Shown: positions 1 to 10,100 of the stretch, piece after piece
Position numbering within the stretch: position 1 is the stretch's first letter
Layout: every line of letters starts with the position of its first letter
Assembly: GCF_024323335.1 (NCBI RefSeq)
Contig: NC_066584.1
Location: 432,723,408 to 432,787,407, forward strand
Direction: 5' to 3'
DNA length: 64,000 nt
Source of the DNA: Lathyrus oleraceus
Taxonomy: Eukaryota; Streptophyta; Magnoliopsida; Fabales; Fabaceae
The notes under the pieces: generated by a model
Told to the model about the DNA's origin: nothing
Databases searched by the model: none
Seen by the model: the letters and a program-made list of their open reading frames with translations, nothing else
Translations under genes and position numbers: made by a program

Positions 1-3000
1 AACACCAAATTTGTCTTCTTTAACCGGCAAATCCACCATCTTGCCCCAGCCTTCAGCTTTTCCAGAATCAACAACCTCCTTAGCCTGCTTGTAAGAAGTA
101 ATTGAAACACCCGGCTTCCTCTGCTCAGCGTACGCCACTTTCTCAAGAGCCACAGTCTCAAACGCCTGGCATAAGGTTTCGTGGATCTCGCCATCCACCT
201 CAACATATTTGAACGAGGATAGATGACTCACCAGAATCTCTTCTTCACCGCACACAGTCACAATCTGACCGTTCCAGACATACTTGAGCTTTTGATGGAG
301 AGTTGACGAGACTGCCCCTGCTGCATGGATCCATGGACGCCCCAACAAACAACTATAGGCAGGCTGGATGTCCATAACATAGAAGATGATATTGAATACC
401 TCAGGACCTATCTTCACAGGTAAGGTAACTTCTCCACACACAGAACGTTTGGATCCGTCGAAAGCACGAACGATCAGGTCACTGGGATTAAGCACAAACC
501 CTTCTGCATCAATCTTCCTCAGAATCTGCTTAGGCAGCACATTCAGCGACGACCCGATGTCTACCAATACGTGAGACAACACTGCCCCCTTGCACTCCAT
601 GGTGATGTGCAAGGCTTTGTTATGGTTTCGCCCCTCAGGCGGTAAGTCCAAGTTGGTGAAACCCACACCATGCCTGGTGCTCACATTGGCCATCACACCC
701 TCCAGTTGATTGACAGAAATCTCTTGAGGCACGTAAGCCAGATTCAACATCTTCAGCAAGGCGTTACGGTGTGCTTCAGAGCACATCAACAGTGAAAGTA
801 TAGAAATCTTGGACGGAGTTTGATTCAACTGGTCTACAATCTTGTAGTCACTCTTCTTGATTATCTTCATAAACTCCTCCACGTCTTTCTCAAATGATCC
901 CTCAGGCGCTTCTTTCTGAACAGGCTCTTCCTCAACCACAGCTTGCTTACCCTTTGCTTTGGCGAGAGCTTCAGCATTGTTGTCCCTCAAAGGCTGCGGT
1001 GCGAACAGACGACCGCTTCTGGTAAAACCTCCTGGACCCCCTACATTATCCACAGCCGGACCAACACTTGTAGGAACTCTATTCGGTACACCAATTGTCA
1101 CTGGAGTTTGATTCACTGGTCTTGTCTGACTTTCAGCCCTTCTGTAACTGCGGTGAGCATTATCATACTTCCATGGCACGGCTCTACTATTCTCAACAGC
1201 CCTTCTTCCAGACGCGACGATAGTAGTTGGAACACTGATGGTTACAGGCACGGGAATGGTGACTGGGGTACCATTTGCTGCAGGTGCACCGACGACCCTT
1301 TGTCCACGTTCTTCAGACGGTTTAAAGTAAATGGTGATAGTTGACGCTGTTCCACGATCTTTTACAGCCCTACTGAATTGCAAACAACCCTCATCCATCA
1401 TACCCTGGATACCGGCCCTTAACTGGTCACAACCATTCTCAGATTCTTCACAGCCCAAACAATCTTCATCACAGCCCGGGTAGACACCCCCATTCAGCAG
1501 ACGACCCTTCACGACTAGCAGAGAAGTCTGAACATTATCAACATTAACAACCAGATCTTCAGCTTCTTTCCCTTCAATGTTGTTCACTCTATGCCCACTA
1601 TGCTGAGGCATAGGGTTGTTTACGACATTAGGCACTGGAGCAAAGTTGATTGCCTTGGCATCGATCAAATCTTGAACCTTGTGCTGGAGAGCTCGACACT
1701 TCTCGGTATGGTGGCCTGGTGCCCCAGAGTGAAAGTCACAACGGGCATTGGCGTCGTATCCAGGAGGCAATACTGTAGGCGGAGCCATTGTACGCAACTC
1801 AATCATCCCCAACCTGAGTAGTTCGGGTAGTAGCTCTGCGTAAGACATAGGCAGAGGATCAAATTTTCTATCAGCCTGTAACTTCTGCCTAGGCTGGAAA
1901 GGACGTTGCTGTTGTTGTTGATGTTGTTGCGGTTGTTGAACTCTTTGTTGTTGTTGACGAGGTTGAGGTGTCGGAATGGTCACTGCAGCAGCTTGACGGT
2001 ATTCAATTCTGTTCTGATCTCTGCGGTGTTGAACAACATTAGTTTCACCCTCCCTTCGACGAGGTGCCCCAACAAACGGCTTCCTAGAAGAAGAGGAACC
2101 AGCATCTTGAATCTTCCCAGTTTTAATCAAACTCTCGGTCCTCTCTCCACAAATGACAACATCAGAAAAACTACCGAATGGGCAGCTCCCCATCCGGTCC
2201 ATAAACACACCTTGAAGAGTACCGATAAACATATCTGTCAATTCCCTCTCCAGCATAGGGGGTTGAACTCTAGCAGCCAGTTCACGCCACCTCTGGGCAT
2301 ACTCCTTGAAGCTCTCATTGGATTTCTGACATAGACTCTGCAGCTGAGTCCGGCTCGGTGCCATGTCCATGTTGTGTTTGTATTGCCTCAAAAAGGCCTC
2401 ACCCAGATCCCTCCAACAGCGGATAGAATCTCTCTTCAATTCCATGTACCAGTCCAAAGAAGCCCCAGATAGACTATCTTGGAAAAAATACATCCACATC
2501 TTTTCATCATCGGTATACGCAGAGATTTTTCGATAATAAGCCTGCACATGGGTGCGAGGGCAAGAAGTACCGTTGTATTTGTCGAAGGACGGCGCTTTGA
2601 ACTTGTGAGGGATTCTCAGACCTTCAACCAATCCCATATTAGTAACATCAAAACCGAGAGAATTCTGACTTTCCATAGCACGGATCTTTTCAGCAAGAGC
2701 CTCAACTTTGCGGTCTCTCTCACTAACCCTTCCCAGAACGTCTTCGTCTTCACTGAGCAGAGAGAACATATCCTCTTGTCTGTCAACAATCGTAGCAGGA
2801 TTACGGGCCGGAGCACGGACTACTCTGGCATTAGCGGCATCTGGAACAATAGGTTGACCGTTGATTCGAATACCCCCCAACTCATCACCTACAGCATAGT
2901 TGTTGACGGGTACAGCAGCAGCAACATTGTTATCATTGACCGGGCCTCCCTCTGGCGGAGCATGGTTGACCGGTGGATTTGCAGCCTCTTGTCTCTGGAC

Positions 3001-3105
3001 CATGGCTCGAAGTTCTTCTTGACCTTGCGCAACCCCTTGCATCATATTCATAAACTGGGCCATGCTAGCCTTCATCTCAGCCAACTCAGCTTGAAATTGA
3101 TCCAT
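1..3105 (-). CDS. gag-pro: Ogre gag-protease polyprotein, C-terminus beyond the window
   Basis: I checked the minus-strand frame codon by codon from the ATG at 3105 to base 1: 1035 codons without a stop. In order it has a charged, Pro/Asn-rich N-terminus with repeated Met and Gln; a retrotransposon gag core at about residues 180-310 (YFFQDSLSGASLDWY, FIGTLQGVFMDRMG); a Gln-rich linker at about 365-410; a knuckle-like motif near residue 455 (CDFHSGAPGHHTEKC) with Cys/His ligands but not a standard CCHC; and an aspartic protease at about 840-960 with active site LVDIGSSLNVLP and the later GRPWIHAAGAV motif. It would form the particle and cleave the polyprotein. In Ogre elements pol follows after an intron, which is outside this window. 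The start was chosen because MDQFQAELAEMK begins a typical gag and follows an ATG-poor stretch. Confidence 0.88.
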   Translation of the reverse strand, partial: MDQFQAELAEMKASMAQFMNMMQGVAQGQEELRAMVQRQEAANPPVNHAPPEGGPVNDNNVAAAVPVNNYAVGDELGGIRINGQPIVPDAANARVVRAPARNPATIVDRQEDMFSLLSEDEDVLGRVSERDRKVEALAEKIRAMESQNSLGFDVTNMGLVEGLRIPHKFKAPSFDKYNGTSCPRTHVQAYYRKISAYTDDEKMWMYFFQDSLSGASLDWYMELKRDSIRCWRDLGEAFLRQYKHNMDMAPSRTQLQSLCQKSNESFKEYAQRWRELAARVQPPMLERELTDMFIGTLQGVFMDRMGSCPFGSFSDVVICGERTESLIKTGKIQDAGSSSSRKPFVGAPRRREGETNVVQHRRDQNRIEYRQAAAVTIPTPQPRQQQQRVQQPQQHQQQQQRPFQPRQKLQADRKFDPLPMSYAELLPELLRLGMIELRTMAPPTVLPPGYDANARCDFHSGAPGHHTEKCRALQHKVQDLIDAKAINFAPVPNVVNNPMPQHSGHRVNNIEGKEAEDLVVNVDNVQTSLLVVKGRLLNGGVYPGCDEDCLGCEESENGCDQLRAGIQGMMDEGCLQFSRAVKDRGTASTITIYFKPSEERGQRVVGAPAANGTPVTIPVPVTISVPTTIVASGRRAVENSRAVPWKYDNAHRSYRRAESQTRPVNQTPVTIGVPNRVPTSVGPAVDNVGGPGGFTRSGRLFAPQPLRDNNAEALAKAKGKQAVVEEEPVQKEAPEGSFEKDVEEFMKIIKKSDYKIVDQLNQTPSKISILSLLMCSEAHRNALLKMLNLAYVPQEISVNQLEGVMANVSTRHGVGFTNLDLPPEGRNHNKALHITMECKGAVLSHVLVDIGSSLNVLPKQILRKIDAEGFVLNPSDLIVRAFDGSKRSVCGEVTLPVKIGPEVFNIIFYVMDIQPAYSCLLGRPWIHAAGAVSSTLHQKLKYVWNGQIVTVCGEEEILVSHLSSFKYVEVDGEIHETLCQAFETVALEKVAYAEQRKPGVSITSYKQAKEVVDSGKAEGWGKMVDLPVKEDKFGV

Positions 3106-3559
3106 ACTTCTCTGTTGATTCAGTCTTGTTGAGTAGCGGTGTGGACGTTGATCAGCTATCCTGCCTGAACAGGAACCAAGAGTGAGAAGTCACGATCAAG
3201 GACACCTGTTATGCAAAATGATATGAGTATGATGCTAATGATGCGTATGATGCACATGATATGCTCATTTCTCAGGCATTCAAAGAGCCTGACCCATCCT
3301 GAAAAGATGGCAACCTGCAGCAACAAGAGAACAAACAGATACAAGGAAATGCTGACATCCCTATACATACATAAAGGTAAAAGGCATACAACCAATGTCA
3401 ACAGAATATCTGAATAAACAACGTACAATGAAAAAGAATCCCATCCAACAAGCCTGGAGGTGATTCTCAACAAAAAGATCCAAAGACGGATTACAAGCAA
3501 ATGAATCCCATCCAACAAAGCCTGGAGGTGATTCAGTAAAATAATCAACAGAGATACAA
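3106..3559 (-). other. Spacer between Ogre ORF1 and gag
   Basis: This 454-base stretch has no convincing ORF. It holds a two-copy direct repeat (GAATCCCATCCAACAA followed by GCCTGGAGGTGATTC, near 3437 and 3504) and an ATGATG-rich tract around 3220-3260. Either could influence translation of gag from the same RNA, but that is inference. Confidence 0.6.
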
Positions 3560-5200
3560 CTAAGACAGGCGGTCTTCAGGAATGAGGGTCTTCAGGTAAT
3601 GACACTGGTCGATCAACAGTGAGCATTCTGCACAATCTGGTAGAGGGGTAATCTTCTCCTTCAACTGTCTTCTAAGCTCTAAGACTTCTCCTCCAAGATG
3701 GTTCTCTGATGCCTGTCTCAAGTCTACTTCCTTCTTCAACTGGATGTCTTTGTCTCTGAGTTGCTTCTCCAAGTCTCTGATCTTCTTCTGATAACTGGCC
3801 TCAGCCTTCTGCAGCCTCAAGCGCTCCCGGTGTTCTGCATCTAACATACTCTCCATCTCCTCGTAGGATCTCTTCTTGCTTCTCAGTCTGCTAGCATCTT
3901 CTTCTCGCGCTCCTCTGAGTTGATGAGCCAAGTGCAGCTTATCAGCCTGAGCTTTGTACAGCTCCATACGGGTGTCTTGCTCCTTCTCCCTCAAACGACG
4001 ATTCTCCAACAGGGCTTGCTTATAGTGTTCAGCAGACACACTATCAGCAAGGATCAAAGGTGGTTGCTCCTGCAACGGCTCCATCCTATCATAGGGTAAC
4101 AACAAAGTTTCCACTCTCTTCTTGACCCAATCAGTGTAATCGGGCATAGCAACGGCAAACTTCTTCCCCAAGACGGATCCATCCTTCACTCCCACATTTC
4201 TCCAGGCTCTCCCTATCCGCTCCAACCTAACAGGGTCATCCTTCTTCTCAAAACAAAAACTCTCAGCTATCTCTGCTTCGAGCGGTCTTTCGCTCATAAC
4301 AAACCCTAGCTGGCGAAGAGAAAGAACTGGGTTGTAATTGATGCAACCTTTGGTCCCTATGAGTGGCACGCCCCGGAATTCACCACAACTTATGATGACA
4401 TCCTTCACATCCATCCGGTACGACTGCCACCTGATGTCGTAGGAAGTAAGCGACATGACCCTCTGAGTCCACTTAAGAGTGCTCTGGGTATCCACAAATG
4501 GTCCACTGGCTGGCAGAAGAGACATGAACCATTTGAACAGAAGAGGTAGGCAACACCTGATGGCTCCTCCCTTACCATGCCTGCTGTGAATGGCATAGTA
4601 AGTATCTGCTAGAAGAGTAGGGATTGGATTCCCTCTGATGAAAATGCTGATAGCAGTGAAGTCAATGAAATTTGGCATACTGGGAAATAGGACGATCCCA
4701 TAGATCATGGCAGCTAACTGTGCGTGAAAAACTTCCCAATTCCCCTTTTCTGCTTCAACTCTGGCTACTCTCAGCAGGAACTTCAATGGCAGACCTACAA
4801 CATCCCCACTGGACTTCCAACTCTTACTAACCTCCTCAACACTCAAACGGAGAGCTCTGGCAATCAATCTGAAGTCGACCTCCTTTGGGACGTCCAAGAA
4901 GGGAGTCTGATGCTGAATAGGGATACTCAACAGGATAGAGTACTCCTCAAGAGTAGGTGCTAACTGGTAATCTTGGAAAGTGAAACATCTAAGCTCCGGG
5001 TCATAGAACTGAAGAAGTGTCTGCAACGGCACCGGGTCAACTACCGTCTTCAATACTGTCAAGATATCTCCGTACCGCCCAACAAAACTCTTCAGTCGAT
5101 CGTCTGTCACGAGGCTACCCAACTCAACTAGCGGAGTCAACGGATCACGGTGGAAACTGTAGGAACAGGTCTTCCGCTTCAACTCGGGAACTGTTGCCAT
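3560..5200 (-). CDS. Ogre ORF1 protein of unknown function (DUF7745-like head, coiled-coil tail)
   Basis: The predicted protein is 546 aa from the ATG at 5200 (MATVPELKRKTCSYSF). An in-frame ATG 16 codons upstream exists but gives an atypical leader. The first ~350 residues form a globular, hydrophobic domain (LLQFYDPELRCFTFQDYQLAPTLEEY-type motif near residues 75-105) that I recognise as the family annotated DUF7745 in legumes and as the ORF1 of Ogre elements; it resembles plant mobile domain proteins. Residues about 396-515 are a long heptad-rich, Arg/Lys/Glu-rich coiled coil, followed by a short Cys-containing tail (CAECSLLIDQCHYL). No catalytic motif is evident. It lies between the primer site and gag, so it is probably translated from the genomic RNA. 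The biochemical role is unknown. Confidence 0.82.
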   Translation of the reverse strand: MATVPELKRKTCSYSFHRDPLTPLVELGSLVTDDRLKSFVGRYGDILTVLKTVVDPVPLQTLLQFYDPELRCFTFQDYQLAPTLEEYSILLSIPIQHQTPFLDVPKEVDFRLIARALRLSVEEVSKSWKSSGDVVGLPLKFLLRVARVEAEKGNWEVFHAQLAAMIYGIVLFPSMPNFIDFTAISIFIRGNPIPTLLADTYYAIHSRHGKGGAIRCCLPLLFKWFMSLLPASGPFVDTQSTLKWTQRVMSLTSYDIRWQSYRMDVKDVIISCGEFRGVPLIGTKGCINYNPVLSLRQLGFVMSERPLEAEIAESFCFEKKDDPVRLERIGRAWRNVGVKDGSVLGKKFAVAMPDYTDWVKKRVETLLLPYDRMEPLQEQPPLILADSVSAEHYKQALLENRRLREKEQDTRMELYKAQADKLHLAHQLRGAREEDASRLRSKKRSYEEMESMLDAEHRERLRLQKAEASYQKKIRDLEKQLRDKDIQLKKEVDLRQASENHLGGEVLELRRQLKEKITPLPDCAECSLLIDQCHYLKTLIPEDRLS

Positions 5201-6004
5201 CTCTATCAGTAGACAAGCTCGGGAATGTACCTGAGAAATGATATGCATGCAGAGATTAATTTTTTTTCTTCTTTTTTTTCTTTTCTTTTGATTTTTTTTT
5301 TATATATATTTTTTTTCAATGCGTTTCTTTTGAAAAATAAATATGCTATGATGCACATGATGCAGACACGGCTGGCTGGTTGTGCAATCTCTGATCACTG
5401 GGTCGAAGCTTCAGTCAAAATCAGAACATAAATCCAACTTAAGGTCAACTGAACACTGTCTGAACACAAAGTCACCATCAGAACCAAGTCACCAACAGAA
5501 CCGAGTCACCAACGGTACCTGTAATGAATAACCCTTCCCCACTCACGGGTGTAGTCTAGGCCAGGGTAAAGCTTGAGAGAAACGCAGCATAAATAACCTT
5601 TCGCAGAATACTGTCATATACACACCCGAAGTATGTAACGATAATGTCCCACCAGGGTCTGAACTGCTCGTGATATCAATGTTCCGCTAAGTGGCGCAAT
5701 ACCACCCGCTTCCCATGAATCACTCTATTCCTAAGTATCCTAGATTTCACTCATGGCCTGGGTATTGGGGCTTTTACCTCATGTAACTCCCATCCCAACA
5801 GAGAGACACAGCACAGCCAGCAGATGAATACGAATAAATGCAAACATAATTACAAACATAAATGCAAACAATAGACAATGAATGCAAACAGTAAATAATG
5901 AATGCAATAAATAAACACAGCACAAAGCAACCAGACCCTAACCTAGAGAGCGCTAGGAGAGACTCGCTTAGGGAAGATGGACCAGCATAGGTCAACTTCT
6001 CTAT
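5201..6004 (-). other. Untranslated leader of the Ogre element
   Basis: The region between the primer site and ORF1 has no sustained ORF. It contains a long T-rich tract at 5258-5335 (A-rich on the coding strand), a stretch of short direct repeats around 5460-5520 (AGAACCRAGTCACCAAC-like), and tandem AATGCAAACA-like repeats at 5830-5900. Packaging signals would be expected here but none can be identified by eye. Confidence 0.6.
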
Positions 6005-6023
6005 GTCCCCAGCAGAGTCGCCA
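6005..6023 (-). promoter_or_regulatory. Primer binding site, tRNA-Arg type
   Basis: On the minus strand the sequence is TGGCGACTCTGCTGGGGAC, starting two bases inside the LTR. Its complement ends in ...GAGTCGCCA, matching the 3' end of a plant tRNA-Arg, the primer reported for Ogre/Tat elements. The same core recurs at 23285 in a second Tat element. Confidence 0.85.
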
Positions 6024-6064
6024 GCTGTCGCATCGCGCGAAAAACCGGCGGGAAAAGAAGAACA

Positions 6065-6235
6065 ACAGAGCCGCCACCGTGCGTTATTTATCCCAAAAGA
6101 GGGAAAGGAAACGCTCAGAGTAAACCTGGGAAAAGAACATGGTCTCGCGACCAAAGAGAATGGGTTCGGGAGTCGGTTATGCGAAGGGAAGGTATTAGCA
6201 CCCCTACGCATCCGTAGTACTCTACGGGATCCACG
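6065..6235 (-). promoter_or_regulatory. Conserved Tat 3'-LTR block with likely polyadenylation signal
   Basis: On the minus strand this block reads GCTAATACCTTCCCTT..., then ACCGACTCCCGAACCC, GGTCGCGA, and finally GGGATAAATAACGCACGGTGG followed by GGCTCTGTTC. The same series of motifs, diverged, occurs at 23062-23225 in the plus-strand Tat element. Conservation at the LTR's 3' end and the AATAA-type signal suggest R/U5 and 3'-end formation. Function is inferred. Confidence 0.55.
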
Positions 6236-6967
6236 CACACTAGAAAGGAAAATTGGTTGCTAAACACTGCTCAAATATTCACACACACTGGCTGAAGGAA
6301 ACGAAAGAGACTGACTGAAACTGGACTCGGCAGGACATCGTGTCCTGGGCCTACTTAGTCTATCAGGCATAGACATCAGAGTCGAAGTAGTTCGGACTGG
6401 GGAAACGACACATGCTCGCTAGGATATCGCATCCTATGCATACGTATCTTCTCGGACGAGAGAAGAATCAGAGCATTCGTAGCTCGGCTGACACGCACAC
6501 AAACAAACACAGGCAAAGGCAAACGTGGAGCCTGAATGCCAATTGCTGGACTTACATCAGCATCCGAACCAAAACACACACACACTGGAACCCAAATGCC
6601 ACTCGATGGACTTACATCGGCTTCCAAGCACACAACAACACAACAGGTTGATAGGGAGTCGGGGACTCAGCCTATAACTGTCAAACACACACAAAAGAAA
6701 AGAAAAGGCGCCCGGAGAGATCAGCTCAATCTCCTGCCTACATACTTCATCTGGTGTGAAGATCAGGGCGATGTAGTTCCCCTACGCAGGGATAAAGGAC
6801 TAGCCTAACCAGATAACAGAGGGAGACACAACTCTAGGGAGACTACGACTCGAGCCTAGATGTTGTCATGCAAAATCAACCCTAAGTTATGGTTTCTAGC
6901 TAGATGGCACAAGGGCCAACCTATCCTAAGTATGGCTCACACAGGGAGCAAGCCACACACACTTAAC

Positions 6968-7118
6968 TTGCATAGGAAGCAAGCCAAACTAATCCTAACT
7001 TGCACAGGAAGCAAGTCAAACAATCCTATCTTGCACAGGAAGCAAGTCAAACAATCCTATCTTGCACAGGAAGCAAGTCAAACTATCCTATCTTGCACAG
7101 GAAGCAAGTCAAACCATC
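6968..7118. repeat. 31-bp tandem repeat array in the Ogre LTR
   Basis: Copies of CTTGCACAGGAAGCAAGTCA recur with an exact 31-bp period at 7024, 7055 and 7086, flanked by more diverged units on the left. About five units are visible. The core contains the inverted pair CTTGC/GCAAG. Confidence 0.9.
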
Positions 7119-10100
7119 CTACAAGCACAGATAGCACACGCTATACACAAACAAGTGGCTCAAACAAGGGTTAGGTTTTAGTCAAGGGGTCATATCAACC
7201 TCAACAAACAAACCTCTGGAATGGGGTGAATGTGCTCTTAACCTTGCCATTGAGAGACTAAGGTGAGGCAGATGAAAGGATGAAGTGAGGATGAGACCTC
7301 ACAGCTCTTATCCCTGGCCTGGGAGAGCTTAAGACAAGAATGTGTGGGTTCAGAAAGTGGGAACCCTTCTACACATTTGATACTGACTCAACTGTACAGT
7401 TGTACAAGATCTTGGGTTTGTATCTGCAATGCATCAACACAGTGGTGTGAGCAAAGCAGATGACACACTGAATAGTGGGGGATAGATTGCATATCCCTAC
7501 CTTCCACCAATTGCCTCTTCACTTAGGAGGTCTTTGACTCTATGCAAGGACAAAGTTAAACATTCACAAACATTGCCTCTTAAGGAGGACTTCAGACAGT
7601 TGCCTGGCCAAGTAACAGGCCAGGTCTTCCAGACTACATGAAGACAAAGAGACATACCTCAATGCAAATTGCTTATACAAGCAAAGCAAAGCAAAAGTTC
7701 ACAAGGAACTAAAAGCAACTAAAGCACCTGAAACAGTCAAGCAGATGTTAGTATACAACTTCAAACGAAACAAACAGAAACCGATACCAACAGTTAATTG
7801 GAGGCACATGGATGTGCAAGGCACAAGGCTTAAGGCATGTGAGCCAAGCCACCTACAAAACAAGGAGGTTAGACAACACTATTCAAGTAAGCTCAGTCAA
7901 AAGAGTTGGTCTCAATGGCCATTTGATGGTCAACCTGAAATCACAAACTCAAAGGTGAGTAACAGGACCACTAGGGCTAGCCTAGGGTCAAGAGTGAATG
8001 AGAAAGTCAAGACAGCAAGGGTCAAGTATCCAAAATCATGTTCAAACCACTAGGAAACACAACCAATTGGATTCACACTCATATCAATCATCATCATCAT
8101 TTCATGAACCATTTAGGTCAAAACATGGCAAACAGAAGCTCATAGAAGTCAACAGCAAGACTTGCACCAAAAGCATTCTAAACATTTTCCAAAAATCATC
8201 AAATAAATCATGATCAATCACAACACATAGCATGGTAAGCATGTCAAATTTCATCCCATTTGGACAAGTGGAAGGCAGTCAATGAAAATCAGAAAGTCAA
8301 AGCACATTTGAACATGCTCAAAGAAGTCAACCAAACATGCATCAACTTAGAAAAATCATAAGTCAAGAATGGTGTATGATAAATGAATGGGACTAAAGCC
8401 ATGGCAAAGATGAGGATGTCTAGTTATCTCATGCAAAATTTCATGTCCATCCAATAAAGTATGAGAATTTCACAAATGAAATGGGAACAAGTGTCACACA
8501 AGGTCAACATTTGACTAGGCAGGGAAGAAAAGTCTCAAACAAATGGAAAATGGTTCAATTAAATCCAAGAAAATTCACAATGTCAACTAGACATACAAGA
8601 GTAGGCTCATGCAAAAAATCAAGTCATTTGGAGGTCAAGAAGCATGGTAATGAAATTAGGGAAAATGCATGATCATGTTGTGACACCAAATGTACACTTC
8701 AACTTCAAAAAAACATAACTCTCAATCCACACGTGATAAATGCACAAACTTTATATGGAAATGAAGGTCAATGAGTCTAGTTTCACCACAAAAAGTTTCA
8801 AAGTCAAAGGATACAACATGAGTATCTCACAATTGAAATGGCACAATGTATCAATTTGGCATACATGTTAGGAAACCAATTATTATTTAAAATCCAGCCA
8901 GTTAAAAATTAATTAAAAATCACAATAAAATAGAGGACACTCTTGTGAAGATGATGGAAAAAATCTCATGATTTTTGGGTGAAAATGGAGAGAGAAATTA
9001 ATTGTTGAAGATGAGTGATTAATTGGATGCAACATGAACAAATAACAAGGCATGGCAAGTCAACATAAGTTGACCGATGGCACAAATGTAAATATTGCCT
9101 TCACTTATCAAAACGACACAGCATAAGGCACGGCATCCAAATATTTTCATTGGCTGTTACGGGAATGCACAGTAAATGGCCTTCATGCATTAACTAAACC
9201 CTAAATAAGCTACAGTAACACGCAGGGAAAAGGAAATTCTGGGCAGCTCAAACTCAAACACGATGAATCTCAGGTCATGAACAACATTCGTGAAAATCGG
9301 AAACAAACACACCAAACCCTAGTTCCTACTTCATACCTTATGGATTCAAGAATCAATTGCAACAAAGCGCCATGGTCAGCATGAATCGAAGCAAACAAAC
9401 TTGATGTCACAAACATAAATCAAAGCTAACTCAACCAAATCTTAATGAAAATCGAAAACAAAAGGTCCAGAGTGTTCATGGCAGTGAGATATACATAAAA
9501 CAACACATCATTTCATGAATTTTGAAAATAAGTTTCTAACCTTCAATCCATGGCAGAACTGGGACGATGGTTTTTGAGCTATGAAAAGCATAAACAGCAG
9601 TTCCAAAGAGCTCCAGTTGAAGAGTGGATGGAAGGAAATGGATCAATGGCACTCCAATCTTCTCCTAACCATGAACTATCATGAATGGACTCCAAGGAGA
9701 ACAGCTTCGAGAAGGCGTTACAGTCACCAAAACAAGCTTGTAATGAACTCCATAGTGACGGTATATGGTGTTGCAATCAATGGCAGGTCGTGTTCTGTGG
9801 AGTCTTTTGGAAGATTTGTGAAAAGTGATGAAAAATGAATTTTAGAGAGAGTGAGATTTCTGGGAGTGAGTGAAGTCCAATGCCTTGTTATGTGCTGGCT
9901 GCTGTTGCTGTTTTTCTAAACAAAACCATGTCTTGCAACCTTTGAGTTTTGACAGATTTTGTGTAAAAAATACCAAGATGAGCTTGAGAGAATGTCAAGT
10001 TATGTTGGTTTGTTGCTGTCTCCAATTAGTGCTTCACATGACAGGAAATAACTACAACCTCTGCTGTCTTGTGTTGCTAGCAGGGTTCATCATGACAGGA

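Noticed and set aside
386..3132. Several plus-strand ORFs of 60-217 codons
   Set aside because: They are antisense to the fully open Ogre gag-pro frame, which has recognisable gag and protease motifs.
6968..7118. CRISPR-like array of 31-bp units
   Set aside because: Units are head-to-tail without unique spacers, inside a plant LTR; there are no cas genes.
6376..7174. Overlapping ORFs in both strands of the Ogre LTR
   Set aside because: No domains, low complexity and tandem repeats; LTRs rarely code.
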